Shown here: positions 27,581 through 35,210 of the stretch, in pieces | How positions within the stretch are numbered: the stretch's first letter is position 1 | How the letters are laid out: each line of letters starts with the position of its first letter | Assembly: GCF_028736925.1 (NCBI RefSeq) | Contig: NZ_JAQZAT010000004.1 | Span: forward strand, 124,001-188,000 | Reading direction: 5' to 3' | DNA length: 64,000 nucleotides | Origin: Flavivirga sp. 57AJ16 | Lineage (GTDB): Bacteria; Bacteroidota; Bacteroidia; Flavobacteriales; Flavobacteriaceae | Notes under the pieces: model-generated | Told to the model about the DNA's origin: nothing | The model's database searches: none | The model's input: only the letters and a program-made list of their open reading frames with translations | Made by a program: the position numbers and the translations under genes

Positions 27581-28387
27581 ATGCAACAGATTATTAATTT
27601 TATAATAAGAAACAAAAACTTTCTGTTGTTCTTATTGCTGTTTTCTATTTCAATTTTATTTACAGTTCAATCGCATTCCTACCATAAGAGTAAGTTTATT
27701 AATTCGGCTAATTTTTTAACCGGGGGCATCTACAATTCTGCAAATAACATAAGTGCGTATTTTAGTTTAAAATCTCAAAACAAACTTTTATCTGAAGAAA
27801 ACAAGCGCTTAAAGTCACTTCTGTATAATTCGAAAAGTATTATGAAAAAAGAGCATTTGGATAGCCTTAATGCTCCTTACCATTTTTCCAATGCCCAGGT
27901 TATTAGAAACAGTTATTCCGCAACAGATAATATCATCCTGATCAATAAAGGAGAAAACGATAGTATAAAACAAGATTTTGGTGTGATAACTACCCAAGGT
28001 ATTGTAGGTATTGTTGACAAGACAAGTGGTCATTTTGCAACCGTAATATCTATTTTAAATACAACAAGTTCTATAAGTGCTCAACTAAAAAAAACAAATC
28101 ACTTCGGCACCTTAGAATGGGATGCTAAAAACCCTGCAATCGTTCAACTTACAGACATTCCAAAGATAGCTAATGTATCGGTAGGCGATACCATTATTAC
28201 TTCTGGACGTTCTTCCATATTCCCTAAAGATATAAAGATTGGCCTTATCGAAAATTATAAACTTGATGCTGCCGAAAATTATTATGAGATCAATGTGAGG
28301 CTTTTTAACGATATGACCAATTTGGAACATGTTTATATTATAGAAAATACTAAAAAGCCCGAGGTTACTAATTTACTAAATGAATAA
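27581..28387 (+). CDS. mreC: Rod shape-determining protein MreC
   Basis: MreC links MreB to the wall-building enzymes from the periplasmic side. The 268-residue protein has one N-terminal membrane segment (about 12-30), a coiled-coil stretch (KLLSEENKRLKSLLYNSKSIMKKE, about 68-92) and a beta-rich domain with the MreC motif GVVGIVDKTSGHFATVISILN-like and IPKIANVSVGDTIITSGRSSIFPKDIKIG. The gene overlaps mreD by 8 bp. Confidence 0.93.
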   Translation: MQQIINFIIRNKNFLLFLLLFSISILFTVQSHSYHKSKFINSANFLTGGIYNSANNISAYFSLKSQNKLLSEENKRLKSLLYNSKSIMKKEHLDSLNAPYHFSNAQVIRNSYSATDNIILINKGENDSIKQDFGVITTQGIVGIVDKTSGHFATVISILNTTSSISAQLKKTNHFGTLEWDAKNPAIVQLTDIPKIANVSVGDTIITSGRSSIFPKDIKIGLIENYKLDAAENYYEINVRLFNDMTNLEHVYIIENTKKPEVTNLLNE

Positions 28388-28886
28388 TTTCCTTTCTGTA
28401 AATAGCGCCCGTTTTATTGTATTAGTGTTAATACAGGCTTTATTATTTAATAACATTAATTTTTTAGGCTATATAAACCCTTATCCATACATTCTGTTTG
28501 TTGCTTTTTTCCCAGTAAAAAGCAACCGTACTATAATAATTTTAGCAAGCTTCCTAATAGGGTTAATTACTGATATGTTTTTGGATTCTGGAGGCATTCA
28601 TGCCGCTGCTTGTGTATTTATTGCTTATGTAAGACCTGTCCTATTGAAATTTTCTTTTGGGACCATGTACGAACACCATCATATAAAGTTTAGCTCTGTA
28701 GATTTTGGATCCAAACTTACTTATATTATAGTACTCGTTATTCTACACCATATTATATTGTTTTCATTAGAAATATTTAGCTTAATGAAAATAATTTTAA
28801 TACTTAAAAAAACGTTATTCTCAAGTATATTTACTATTTTATTAAGTAGTATAATAACTATTATTTTTAGTCGAAATCCCAAATGA
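28380..28886 (+). CDS. mreD: Rod shape-determining protein MreD
   Basis: MreD is a small inner-membrane protein of the elongation complex. The 168-residue protein has about five hydrophobic segments and little else; the motif PYPYILFVAFFPVKSNR and the GLITDMFLDSGGIHAAACVFIAYVRP segment are typical of Bacteroidota MreD. It overlaps mreC at its start and the PBP2 gene by 4 bp at its end, so translation is coupled. The identification rests on topology and position. Confidence 0.9.
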   Translation: MNNFLSVNSARFIVLVLIQALLFNNINFLGYINPYPYILFVAFFPVKSNRTIIILASFLIGLITDMFLDSGGIHAAACVFIAYVRPVLLKFSFGTMYEHHHIKFSSVDFGSKLTYIIVLVILHHIILFSLEIFSLMKIILILKKTLFSSIFTILLSSIITIIFSRNPK

Positions 28887-30814
28887 GGCAACTTTTACTT
28901 TTCGTTTCTATAATATTTGTTGGTCTTTTATTTATATTCAGACTCTTTTACCTTCAAATATATACTTCAAATGAACATGATTTATTTGAAGATAACGCTA
29001 TTAGAAAAGTATATGATTATCCAAAGCGAGGGTTTATTTACGATAGAAACGGCAAACTTCTAGTGGCCAACCAACCATCGTATGATGTTATGGTCATTCC
29101 ACGTGAGGTAAAACCATTGGACACTCTTGAATTTTGTTCATTATTAAAAATTGATAAAGAACGGTTTATAAACACTTATGATAAAGCAAGGCATTACTCT
29201 CCTAGATTACCATCCGTTTTTCTATCTCATTTATCAAAAGAAGATTATGCTGCCTTACAGGAAAAAATGCGAAAGTTTGAAGGGTTTTATATTCAAAAAA
29301 GATCACTCAGGCATTACCAAACCACTATTGGCGCTAATGTTTTAGGGGATATAGGAGAGGTAAATACCAACGACCTAAAAAAAGATTCTTATTATAGAAT
29401 GGGAGATTTAAAGGGAAAGCAAGGTGTTGAAGCGTCCTATGAAGAAATACTTCGGGGTGTAAAAGGCATTAAGTTTATCCAAAAAGATAGATTTAATAGA
29501 AATATTGGCCCCTATAAAGAAGGTACATTTGATACTATCCCAGAACAAGGAAAAGATATTACGATCACTATTGATGCAAAACTGCAAGAATACGGGGAGC
29601 TACTCATGCAAAATAAACGTGGCGGTGTTATTGCTATTGAACCGGCTTCTGGAGAAATATTAGCTATGGTATCAGCTCCAACCTACGACCCTAATATTTT
29701 AGTAGGCAGAGGAAGGTCCAAAAACTTTACTGAACTTTTTAAGGACTCTGTAGCAAAACCATTATTTAACAGAAGTTTACAAGGGGTCTACGAACCTGGC
29801 TCTCCCTTTAAATTAATGAATGCCCTAATTGGTTTACAAGAGGGTGTTATTACGCCAAATGAAACCGTTACCTGTTATGCAGGATATAAATATGGCAATC
29901 GTTTTATGAAATGCCACTGCTATATTGGCAAACGTAACAACTTGGTTTCTGGGATACAAGAATCGTGTAATGCTTATTTTGCAACAACCTATAGAAAAAT
30001 TTTGGATAAAAACGGTAATGCTTCTACAGGAATCGATACCTGGAGCAAGCATGCTAAAAGCTTTGGACTAGGTGATTATTTAGGCTATGATCTAAAAGTT
30101 GGCCGACCGGGTAGAATTCCAGATAGAAACTATTACAAGCGCGTTTATCCAAAAACATTTTATTCGACATATACCATATCCAATGCTATTGGACAAGGTG
30201 AAGTAGCCACAACACCGATTCAGTTAGCCAATATGGTTGCTGCTATAGCCAATAGAGGCTATTACTACACTCCCCATATTATTAAATCCATTGAAGGCGA
30301 AACGCTCCCTGAGCAATTTACAAAAGCCAAACATACTACCATAGATAAAGCCCATTTTGAACCCGTAATTGAAGGCATGCTACAAGTTTATAAAAAAGGG
30401 ACAGCCGCATCGTTACAAGTAAAAGATATAGAGATCTGTGGAAAAACTGGTACTGTAGAAAATTTTGTTACCATAGATAGTTTAAAAACACAGCTTACGG
30501 ATCATTCTATTTTTGTCGCTTTTGCACCCAAAAATGATCCTAAAATAGCCATTGCCGTTTTTGTTGAAAACGGTTATTGGGGAAGTCGATTCGCAGGTAA
30601 AATAGCTAGTTTAATGATTGAAAAACATATTAAAGATACTATTACCAGAAAAGATCTTGAAGAGTGGATCTTAAGGCATAGCTTAGAAAACGAATATGCC
30701 AAACCATATTCCGAAGAACCTTTTAGAATAAATAAACATACTAAGTTACAGCTCGTTGACGATTCTGAATATAAACGACTTAAACGGCACTTAAAAATAT
30801 CGCAAAACCAATAA
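28883..30814 (+). CDS. mrdA: Penicillin-binding protein 2, elongation transpeptidase
   Basis: PBP2 cross-links peptidoglycan in side-wall growth, working with RodA. The 643-residue protein has an N-terminal membrane anchor (about 4-24), a dimerisation domain starting at RGFIYDRNGKLLVANQPSYDV, and the transpeptidase domain with the three active-site motifs: SPFK in YEPGSPFKLMN (catalytic Ser about 311), SCN in ESCNAYF, and KTG in CGKTGTVEN. No class A glycosyltransferase domain is present. It overlaps mreD by 4 bp and is followed by rodA after 4 bp. Confidence 0.96.
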   Translation: MRQLLLFVSIIFVGLLFIFRLFYLQIYTSNEHDLFEDNAIRKVYDYPKRGFIYDRNGKLLVANQPSYDVMVIPREVKPLDTLEFCSLLKIDKERFINTYDKARHYSPRLPSVFLSHLSKEDYAALQEKMRKFEGFYIQKRSLRHYQTTIGANVLGDIGEVNTNDLKKDSYYRMGDLKGKQGVEASYEEILRGVKGIKFIQKDRFNRNIGPYKEGTFDTIPEQGKDITITIDAKLQEYGELLMQNKRGGVIAIEPASGEILAMVSAPTYDPNILVGRGRSKNFTELFKDSVAKPLFNRSLQGVYEPGSPFKLMNALIGLQEGVITPNETVTCYAGYKYGNRFMKCHCYIGKRNNLVSGIQESCNAYFATTYRKILDKNGNASTGIDTWSKHAKSFGLGDYLGYDLKVGRPGRIPDRNYYKRVYPKTFYSTYTISNAIGQGEVATTPIQLANMVAAIANRGYYYTPHIIKSIEGETLPEQFTKAKHTTIDKAHFEPVIEGMLQVYKKGTAASLQVKDIEICGKTGTVENFVTIDSLKTQLTDHSIFVAFAPKNDPKIAIAVFVENGYWGSRFAGKIASLMIEKHIKDTITRKDLEEWILRHSLENEYAKPYSEEPFRINKHTKLQLVDDSEYKRLKRHLKISQNQ

Positions 30815-30818
30815 AGGA

Positions 30819-32096
30819 ATGGTTAGGGACACTAACAAACATTATAAATTTGATTGGATTACTATTATCCTCTTTCTGTTACTGGTTGGATTTGGTTGGT
30901 TAAATATCCTATCTGCTTCTCATACGGAGGGTCATATTGATTATTTTACATTCTCAGAACCTTATGGCAAACAATCGATATTTATACTACTTACCTTTTG
31001 TATCATTATTGTTATATTAGGTATTGAAGCCAAGTTTTATGAACGCTTTTCAAGTGTTATATATATAGTATCCATATTATTCCTTGTTGGTCTTTTTATC
31101 TTCGGAAAAAATGTAAACGGTGCAACATCATGGTATGCCATAGGTTCCATGACACTTCAACCTAGCGAATTTGCTAAAACTGCCACTGCACTCGCCGTAG
31201 CAAAACATATTAGTGATTTAAACACAAATATTAATAGCTTTAAAGATCAAATTCAAACCTTTGTAATTATTATCATTCCAGCACTTTTAGTTTTGTTACA
31301 AAATGATACTGGTAGTACCATTGTTTATGGTGCTTTCTTTTTTGTACTGTATAGGGAAGGACTACCAAAGTACTACCTCTCTATAGGAGTGTCGGTTATC
31401 ATACTATCTGTTCTAGCTTTAAAATTTGGCCCTTTAGCAAGCTCTATAATAGCTTCTATTTTTATTTTAAGTTATTATTATATAAACAGAAAAAAGATGA
31501 CGTTATTTCAATCTTTATTTGTTTTATTGCTTTCTATAGGTCTGTCTTACGGTATAAAATTGTTTTACGACAGCATCTTAAAACCCCACCAACAAGACAG
31601 AATAAGCCTATGGTTACGCTTAGAGGACGACCCTGTTAAGCTTGAAGAAATGAAAAGGACATTTGCCTATAACTTAAACGAATCTGAAAAAGCAATTAGC
31701 TCAGGTGGTTTTAAGGGAAAAGGGTTTCTGGAAGGCACCAGAACGACTGGAAAGTTTGTACCCGAACAACATACCGATTATATTTTTAGCACTGTTGGTG
31801 AAGAATGGGGGTTTTTAGGCAGTTCTTTTGTGGTTATCTTATTTATTTTGCTCTTATTACGTATTCTTCATTTAGCAGAATTACAAAAATCGCAATTTAG
31901 TAGGGTGTATGGTTATGGAGTCGCCTCTATTATATTTATTCATTTTCTAATCAATATTGGCATGGTCATGGGACTCATTCCAACCATAGGTATTCCCCTG
32001 CCACTATTCAGTTATGGTGGATCTGGTCTTTGGGCGTTTACTATTCTAATTTTTATCTTTATTAAATTAGATTCTAATAAAATTAATGAGTGGTAG
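30819..32096 (+). CDS. rodA: Peptidoglycan glycosyltransferase RodA
   Basis: RodA is a SEDS polymerase that makes the glycan strands which PBP2 cross-links. The 425-residue polytopic protein has about ten membrane segments and the SEDS motifs NGATSWYAIGSMTLQPSEFAK (about 100-120), QNDTGSTIVYG, EQHTDYIFSTVGEEWGFLGS (about 312-331) and GLIPTIGIPLPLFSYGGSG near the C-terminus. Family catalytic Asp lies in the periplasmic loop region. It is the last gene of the mreB-rodA operon and stands tail to tail with gldC. Confidence 0.95.
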   Translation: MVRDTNKHYKFDWITIILFLLLVGFGWLNILSASHTEGHIDYFTFSEPYGKQSIFILLTFCIIIVILGIEAKFYERFSSVIYIVSILFLVGLFIFGKNVNGATSWYAIGSMTLQPSEFAKTATALAVAKHISDLNTNINSFKDQIQTFVIIIIPALLVLLQNDTGSTIVYGAFFFVLYREGLPKYYLSIGVSVIILSVLALKFGPLASSIIASIFILSYYYINRKKMTLFQSLFVLLLSIGLSYGIKLFYDSILKPHQQDRISLWLRLEDDPVKLEEMKRTFAYNLNESEKAISSGGFKGKGFLEGTRTTGKFVPEQHTDYIFSTVGEEWGFLGSSFVVILFILLLLRILHLAELQKSQFSRVYGYGVASIIFIHFLINIGMVMGLIPTIGIPLPLFSYGGSGLWAFTILIFIFIKLDSNKINEW

Positions 32097-32108
32097 TCGA
32101 TAAATATT

Positions 32109-32150
32109 GGTTGTTGGTTGCTGGTTGCTGGTTGTTGGTTGTTGGTTACT
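32109..32150. repeat. Six tandem heptamers reaching the gldC stop codon
   Basis: Units GGTTGTT, GGTTGCT, GGTTGCT, GGTTGTT, GGTTGTT and GGTTACT occur head to tail. The last contains the complement of the gldC stop codon. The array sits between the convergent rodA and gldC genes. Repeats of this kind may change length by slippage, which here could affect the gldC 3' end. Confidence 0.7.
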
Positions 32151-32478
32151 TAATTTCCAGTTTTTCGGCAAAATAATCGCAAAAATCTTTCATAGTAGCG
32201 GTCATTTTTTCATCTTGGGTCGCTCTATTAAAAGTATCGCTCATAGCCACTAATGTTTGGTGAAAAAACACTTTCATTTCATCAACTGGCATATCTTTCG
32301 TCCATAGATCAATACGGAGTGTTTCTTGTGCTTTAGAATCCCAAACAGCAAGCATCATAGCTTTTGCCTCTTCATTTGTTATACCCCCATCCTGCGCAGT
32401 CCAATGTAGTTTTTCAGGGACCCTATTCGCATCCAGTTCAACATTCAATTCTATTTTAGACGTTATTTTATCTGACAT
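32146..32478 (-). CDS. gldC: Gliding motility protein GldC
   Basis: GldC is a small soluble protein encoded next to gldB and contributes to gliding in Flavobacteria; the mechanism is not defined. The 110-residue product has no signal peptide or membrane segment. Conserved-looking segments are KIELNVELDANRVPEKLHWTAQDGGI and KDMPVDEMKVFFHQTLVAMSDTFNRAT. Its start shares the last base with the gldB stop region, which shows tight coupling. Confidence 0.92.
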   Translation of the reverse strand: MSDKITSKIELNVELDANRVPEKLHWTAQDGGITNEEAKAMMLAVWDSKAQETLRIDLWTKDMPVDEMKVFFHQTLVAMSDTFNRATQDEKMTATMKDFCDYFAEKLEIK

Positions 32479-33440
32479 TATTTACGTGGTTTAAACTTTG
32501 AATTATTAAAAATATCTTCGGTACTTGTTATTAACATATCCTTTAAAGTCACATCGTTTTGTTCCATATAGGCTTTTACAATTTGCCAACCTATGTATTG
32601 ACCTAAACGACCTGGAGAATCGGTATCGATCTCTTCCAAATAAAACTTAGAAAACGGTGCAGGATTTATAAACCTACCAAGTAATTTAGAATCTGTACTA
32701 AACAACAGCTCTCTTTCTACAAAATAACGCCAAATATAACTTTCGTTTGCAATAGCCCAATCCAATTGTCCTTTTGTATACCCAATACGCTCTGCCTCTG
32801 TTTTAAAAGGGATAACTACATCCTTAAAATAGAGCTGTTTTCCAAAATATATCATTTCGTCCAACAAGGTTTTATGTTGACCTTGGAATATATATTTTTT
32901 AGCATAGGCCTCTGCTAAATCAACTGTTATTTGTTCTTTCTTTAAATTTTTGCTTATATATTTTGGAATACCTCCATAAAACTCATGTTCGCTTCCTAAA
33001 TATGCGTCCAGGGCTAATATGGCGATGGTATCTGTAATTATGACTCTATTTCTGTAATCTACATCACTGGTTGTAGTAATAACTCTTGGAGGATCGAATT
33101 CAGGAAAATAATATTTTAAATGATTAAATAAAGATTTTATCTCTAACGCCGTTTCATCAAAATCCTTAAATTCGTTTTTAACAGCTTCAAATAATTGTAC
33201 TTGTAATGTATCTGCAATTTTAGCGATCCAAAACGAGTCTTTGTATTTTTCAGAAAACATAAAAGGATAAGCTTTCTTTAGTTTTGGCAAGTTTTCTGGA
33301 ATGGTTTTAGCAAATAATAAATCAAAACGCTCTATCTTAATGTCTATATTTATATTAGCTATCTCTGTTTCTAAGGTGTTCTCATCTTTACAAGAAATAG
33401 TAATCATTAAAATTATTAAGCACAACAATAAATTCTTCAT
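32478..33440 (-). CDS. gldB: Gliding motility lipoprotein GldB
   Basis: GldB is an essential gliding lipoprotein and part of the gliding machinery. The 320-residue protein has a signal peptide with lipobox ITISC (Cys about 17), then the family segments NIDIKIERFDLLFAK, FPEFDPPRVITTTSDVDYRNRV and DAYLGSEHEFYGGIPKYI, and FINPAPFSKFYLEEIDTDSPGRLGQYIGWQIVKAYM. It precedes gldC on the same strand. A -7-like promoter element lies 58 bp upstream. Confidence 0.95.
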   Translation of the reverse strand: MKNLLLCLIILMITISCKDENTLETEIANINIDIKIERFDLLFAKTIPENLPKLKKAYPFMFSEKYKDSFWIAKIADTLQVQLFEAVKNEFKDFDETALEIKSLFNHLKYYFPEFDPPRVITTTSDVDYRNRVIITDTIAILALDAYLGSEHEFYGGIPKYISKNLKKEQITVDLAEAYAKKYIFQGQHKTLLDEMIYFGKQLYFKDVVIPFKTEAERIGYTKGQLDWAIANESYIWRYFVERELLFSTDSKLLGRFINPAPFSKFYLEEIDTDSPGRLGQYIGWQIVKAYMEQNDVTLKDMLITSTEDIFNNSKFKPRK

Positions 33441-33497
33441 ATAAAACTTAAACAGTATAAACTTTTATTAATTAGGTGATTCTTTTATTTTTGTCTG

Positions 33498-33505
33498 CAA
33501 AGGTA
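33498..33505 (-). promoter_or_regulatory. Possible -7 element for gldB
   Basis: On the minus strand TACCTTTG matches TAnnTTTG and lies 58 bp before the gldB start. No clear -33 TTTG at the usual spacing was found. Confidence 0.45.
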
Positions 33506-33556
33506 CTATTCTTATATCAATTTGATTATGAAATAACACATAAGAAACGACGTTGC

Positions 33557-33634
33557 TTTTTCATTTTATAATGCTACGGTTAATTTTCATAGCATTAGTT
33601 ATACAAATCTATAAGTAAAAAATAAAATGAAAAA
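33557..33634. repeat. Long A/T-rich hairpin before nadE
   Basis: Perfect 12-bp arms TTTTTCATTTTA (33557-33568) and TAAAATGAAAAA (33623-33634) enclose a second stem AATGCT/AGCATT (33570-33595). The structure is between the divergent gldB and nadE genes. It may be a remnant of a small element or a bidirectional structure near the promoters. Confidence 0.5.
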
Positions 33635-33695
33635 TGACCAAGTTTGTTTAAGCTATTTTATAATTTAATGGATATTAAATTTAAATTCATTCAAT

Positions 33696-34484
33696 ATGCA
33701 AACAGAAAAAGTTGTAGATTATATAGTTAACTGGTTAAAGGATTATGCAACAAATGCTGGTGTTAATGGTTTTGTAATTGGTATTTCTGGCGGTATTGAT
33801 TCTGCCGTTACTTCTACTTTATGTGCTAAAACAGGCTTAAATGTACTATGTATAGAAATGCCTATTCACCAGGCCGAAAGCCATGTAACCAGAGCGCAAG
33901 AACACATTTCACTTTTAAAGAAACGATTTGATAATGTAAGTGATACACGCACCAACTTAACACCTGTTTTTGAAGAATTTAAAACCGAAGTATTCTTTGA
34001 TGGCGACCAAGCCACTGTAGATATGGCTTTAGCCAATACGCGAGCGCGATTGCGTATGACCACACTTTACTATTATGCAGGACTTTACAAATTATTAGTA
34101 GCTGGAACAGGTAATAAAGTAGAAGATTTTGGTGTTGGTTTTTACACAAAATATGGTGATGGAGGGGTCGATTTAAGCCCAATTGCCGATTTATTAAAGT
34201 CTGAAGTATACAAATTAGGAACCTATTTACAAGTTCCCGATTCTATCATACAAGCCACTCCAAGTGATGGTTTATTTGGTGATACCAGAAGTGACGAAGA
34301 CCAAATAGGAGCCTCCTACCCAGAGCTCGAATGGGCAATGAAAATGCATGATGCGGGCAAAAGCATCCACGATTTTTCTGATAGAGAATTAGAAGTTTTT
34401 AAAATTTATAAACGCTTTAATAATGCTAACAAACATAAGATGATTCCCATACCAATCTGCAATATTCCCAACATTTTGTTGTAG
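33696..34484 (+). CDS. nadE: NAD+ synthetase, ammonia-dependent (NadE)
   Basis: NadE converts deamido-NAD to NAD. The 262-residue protein lacks the glutaminase domain, so it uses ammonia. The PP-loop motif GISGGIDSAV is near residue 28, and GTGNKVEDFGVGFYTKYGDGGVDLSPIADLLKSEVY (about 134-170) carries the substrate-binding core. It is complete and has the usual short-form length. It stands next to gldB, as in other Flavobacteriaceae, and is followed by a response-regulator gene. Confidence 0.95.
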   Translation: MQTEKVVDYIVNWLKDYATNAGVNGFVIGISGGIDSAVTSTLCAKTGLNVLCIEMPIHQAESHVTRAQEHISLLKKRFDNVSDTRTNLTPVFEEFKTEVFFDGDQATVDMALANTRARLRMTTLYYYAGLYKLLVAGTGNKVEDFGVGFYTKYGDGGVDLSPIADLLKSEVYKLGTYLQVPDSIIQATPSDGLFGDTRSDEDQIGASYPELEWAMKMHDAGKSIHDFSDRELEVFKIYKRFNNANKHKMIPIPICNIPNILL

Positions 34485-34487
34485 GAA

Positions 34488-34518
34488 TTGTAGATTACTC
34501 AAAAATTCATTACATTTG
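34488..34518 (+). promoter_or_regulatory. Probable promoter of the response-regulator gene
   Basis: TTG (34488-34490) and TACATTTG (34511-34518) are separated by 20 bp, which fits the Bacteroidota -33/-7 layout. The gene starts 63 bp further on. Confidence 0.55.
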
Positions 34519-34580
34519 CTGCAAGCTTACTCTCTCAATTATAATACCATTCTAACTAAATATTATAAAAGCTTTACATT

Positions 34581-35210
34581 ATGATTAAATTATTAATAGC
34601 GGACAACCACCCAATTACAAGAAAAGGGTTAGAAGTCCTTTTTTCTGCCTCTCCAAACATAAAAATTGTAGGAAGCGTAAACGATGGCGAAGCCATCTTA
34701 GAATTCATTAAAAAGAATCCCGTAGACATTATTTTAACCGAAACCGATTTCCCTAAATTAAATGGGCTAACTGTTTTGCGTTATTTAAAAAATGACTATC
34801 CGGATATTAAAACCATTATTTTTAGTGGCCAACCAGAAGAAGTTTATGCCATAAACGCCATTAAAGCTGGCGCATCTGGGTATTTAAACAAATCTGTTAA
34901 TGTTATAAGCATTAATGAGGCTATACTAAAAGTGCATGATGGAGGGATTCATTTAAGCAATGAGTTAACTCAGCAGCTAGCATTTGGCAATAGAGTCAAT
35001 AAAAGTGGTACTTTTTACAAAAAACTATCAACTAGAGAAGCAGAAGTTTTAAAACTTTTAACTGTTGGTAGAAAGAATAAAGAGATATCTAAGGAACTTG
35101 ATATTAACGAGAAAACAGTTAGTACTTACAAAGCAAGATTAATGCGAAAGTTGAAAGTTACTAATTTAGTTGACTTAGTGAATCAAGCTAAGCTTAGCCA
35201 ACAACTATAA
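34581..35210 (+). CDS. NarL/LuxR-type response regulator with Asp-to-Glu change at the phosphorylation site
   Basis: The 209-residue protein joins a receiver domain (about 1-120) to a LuxR-type DNA-binding HTH (about 145-200: STREAEVLKLLTVGRKNKEISKELDINEKTVSTYKARLMRKL). The conserved acidic pocket (LLIADNHP), the Ser/Thr (TIIFSGQ) and the Lys (SGYLNKS) are present. At the position of the phospho-acceptor Asp, the segment DIILTETDFPKLNG aligns so that Glu54 stands in its place. Normal phosphorylation is then unlikely; Glu could mimic the active state. No sensor kinase is adjacent. It overlaps the end of dnaG on the opposite strand by 6 bp. Confidence 0.85.
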   Translation: MIKLLIADNHPITRKGLEVLFSASPNIKIVGSVNDGEAILEFIKKNPVDIILTETDFPKLNGLTVLRYLKNDYPDIKTIIFSGQPEEVYAINAIKAGASGYLNKSVNVISINEAILKVHDGGIHLSNELTQQLAFGNRVNKSGTFYKKLSTREAEVLKLLTVGRKNKEISKELDINEKTVSTYKARLMRKLKVTNLVDLVNQAKLSQQL

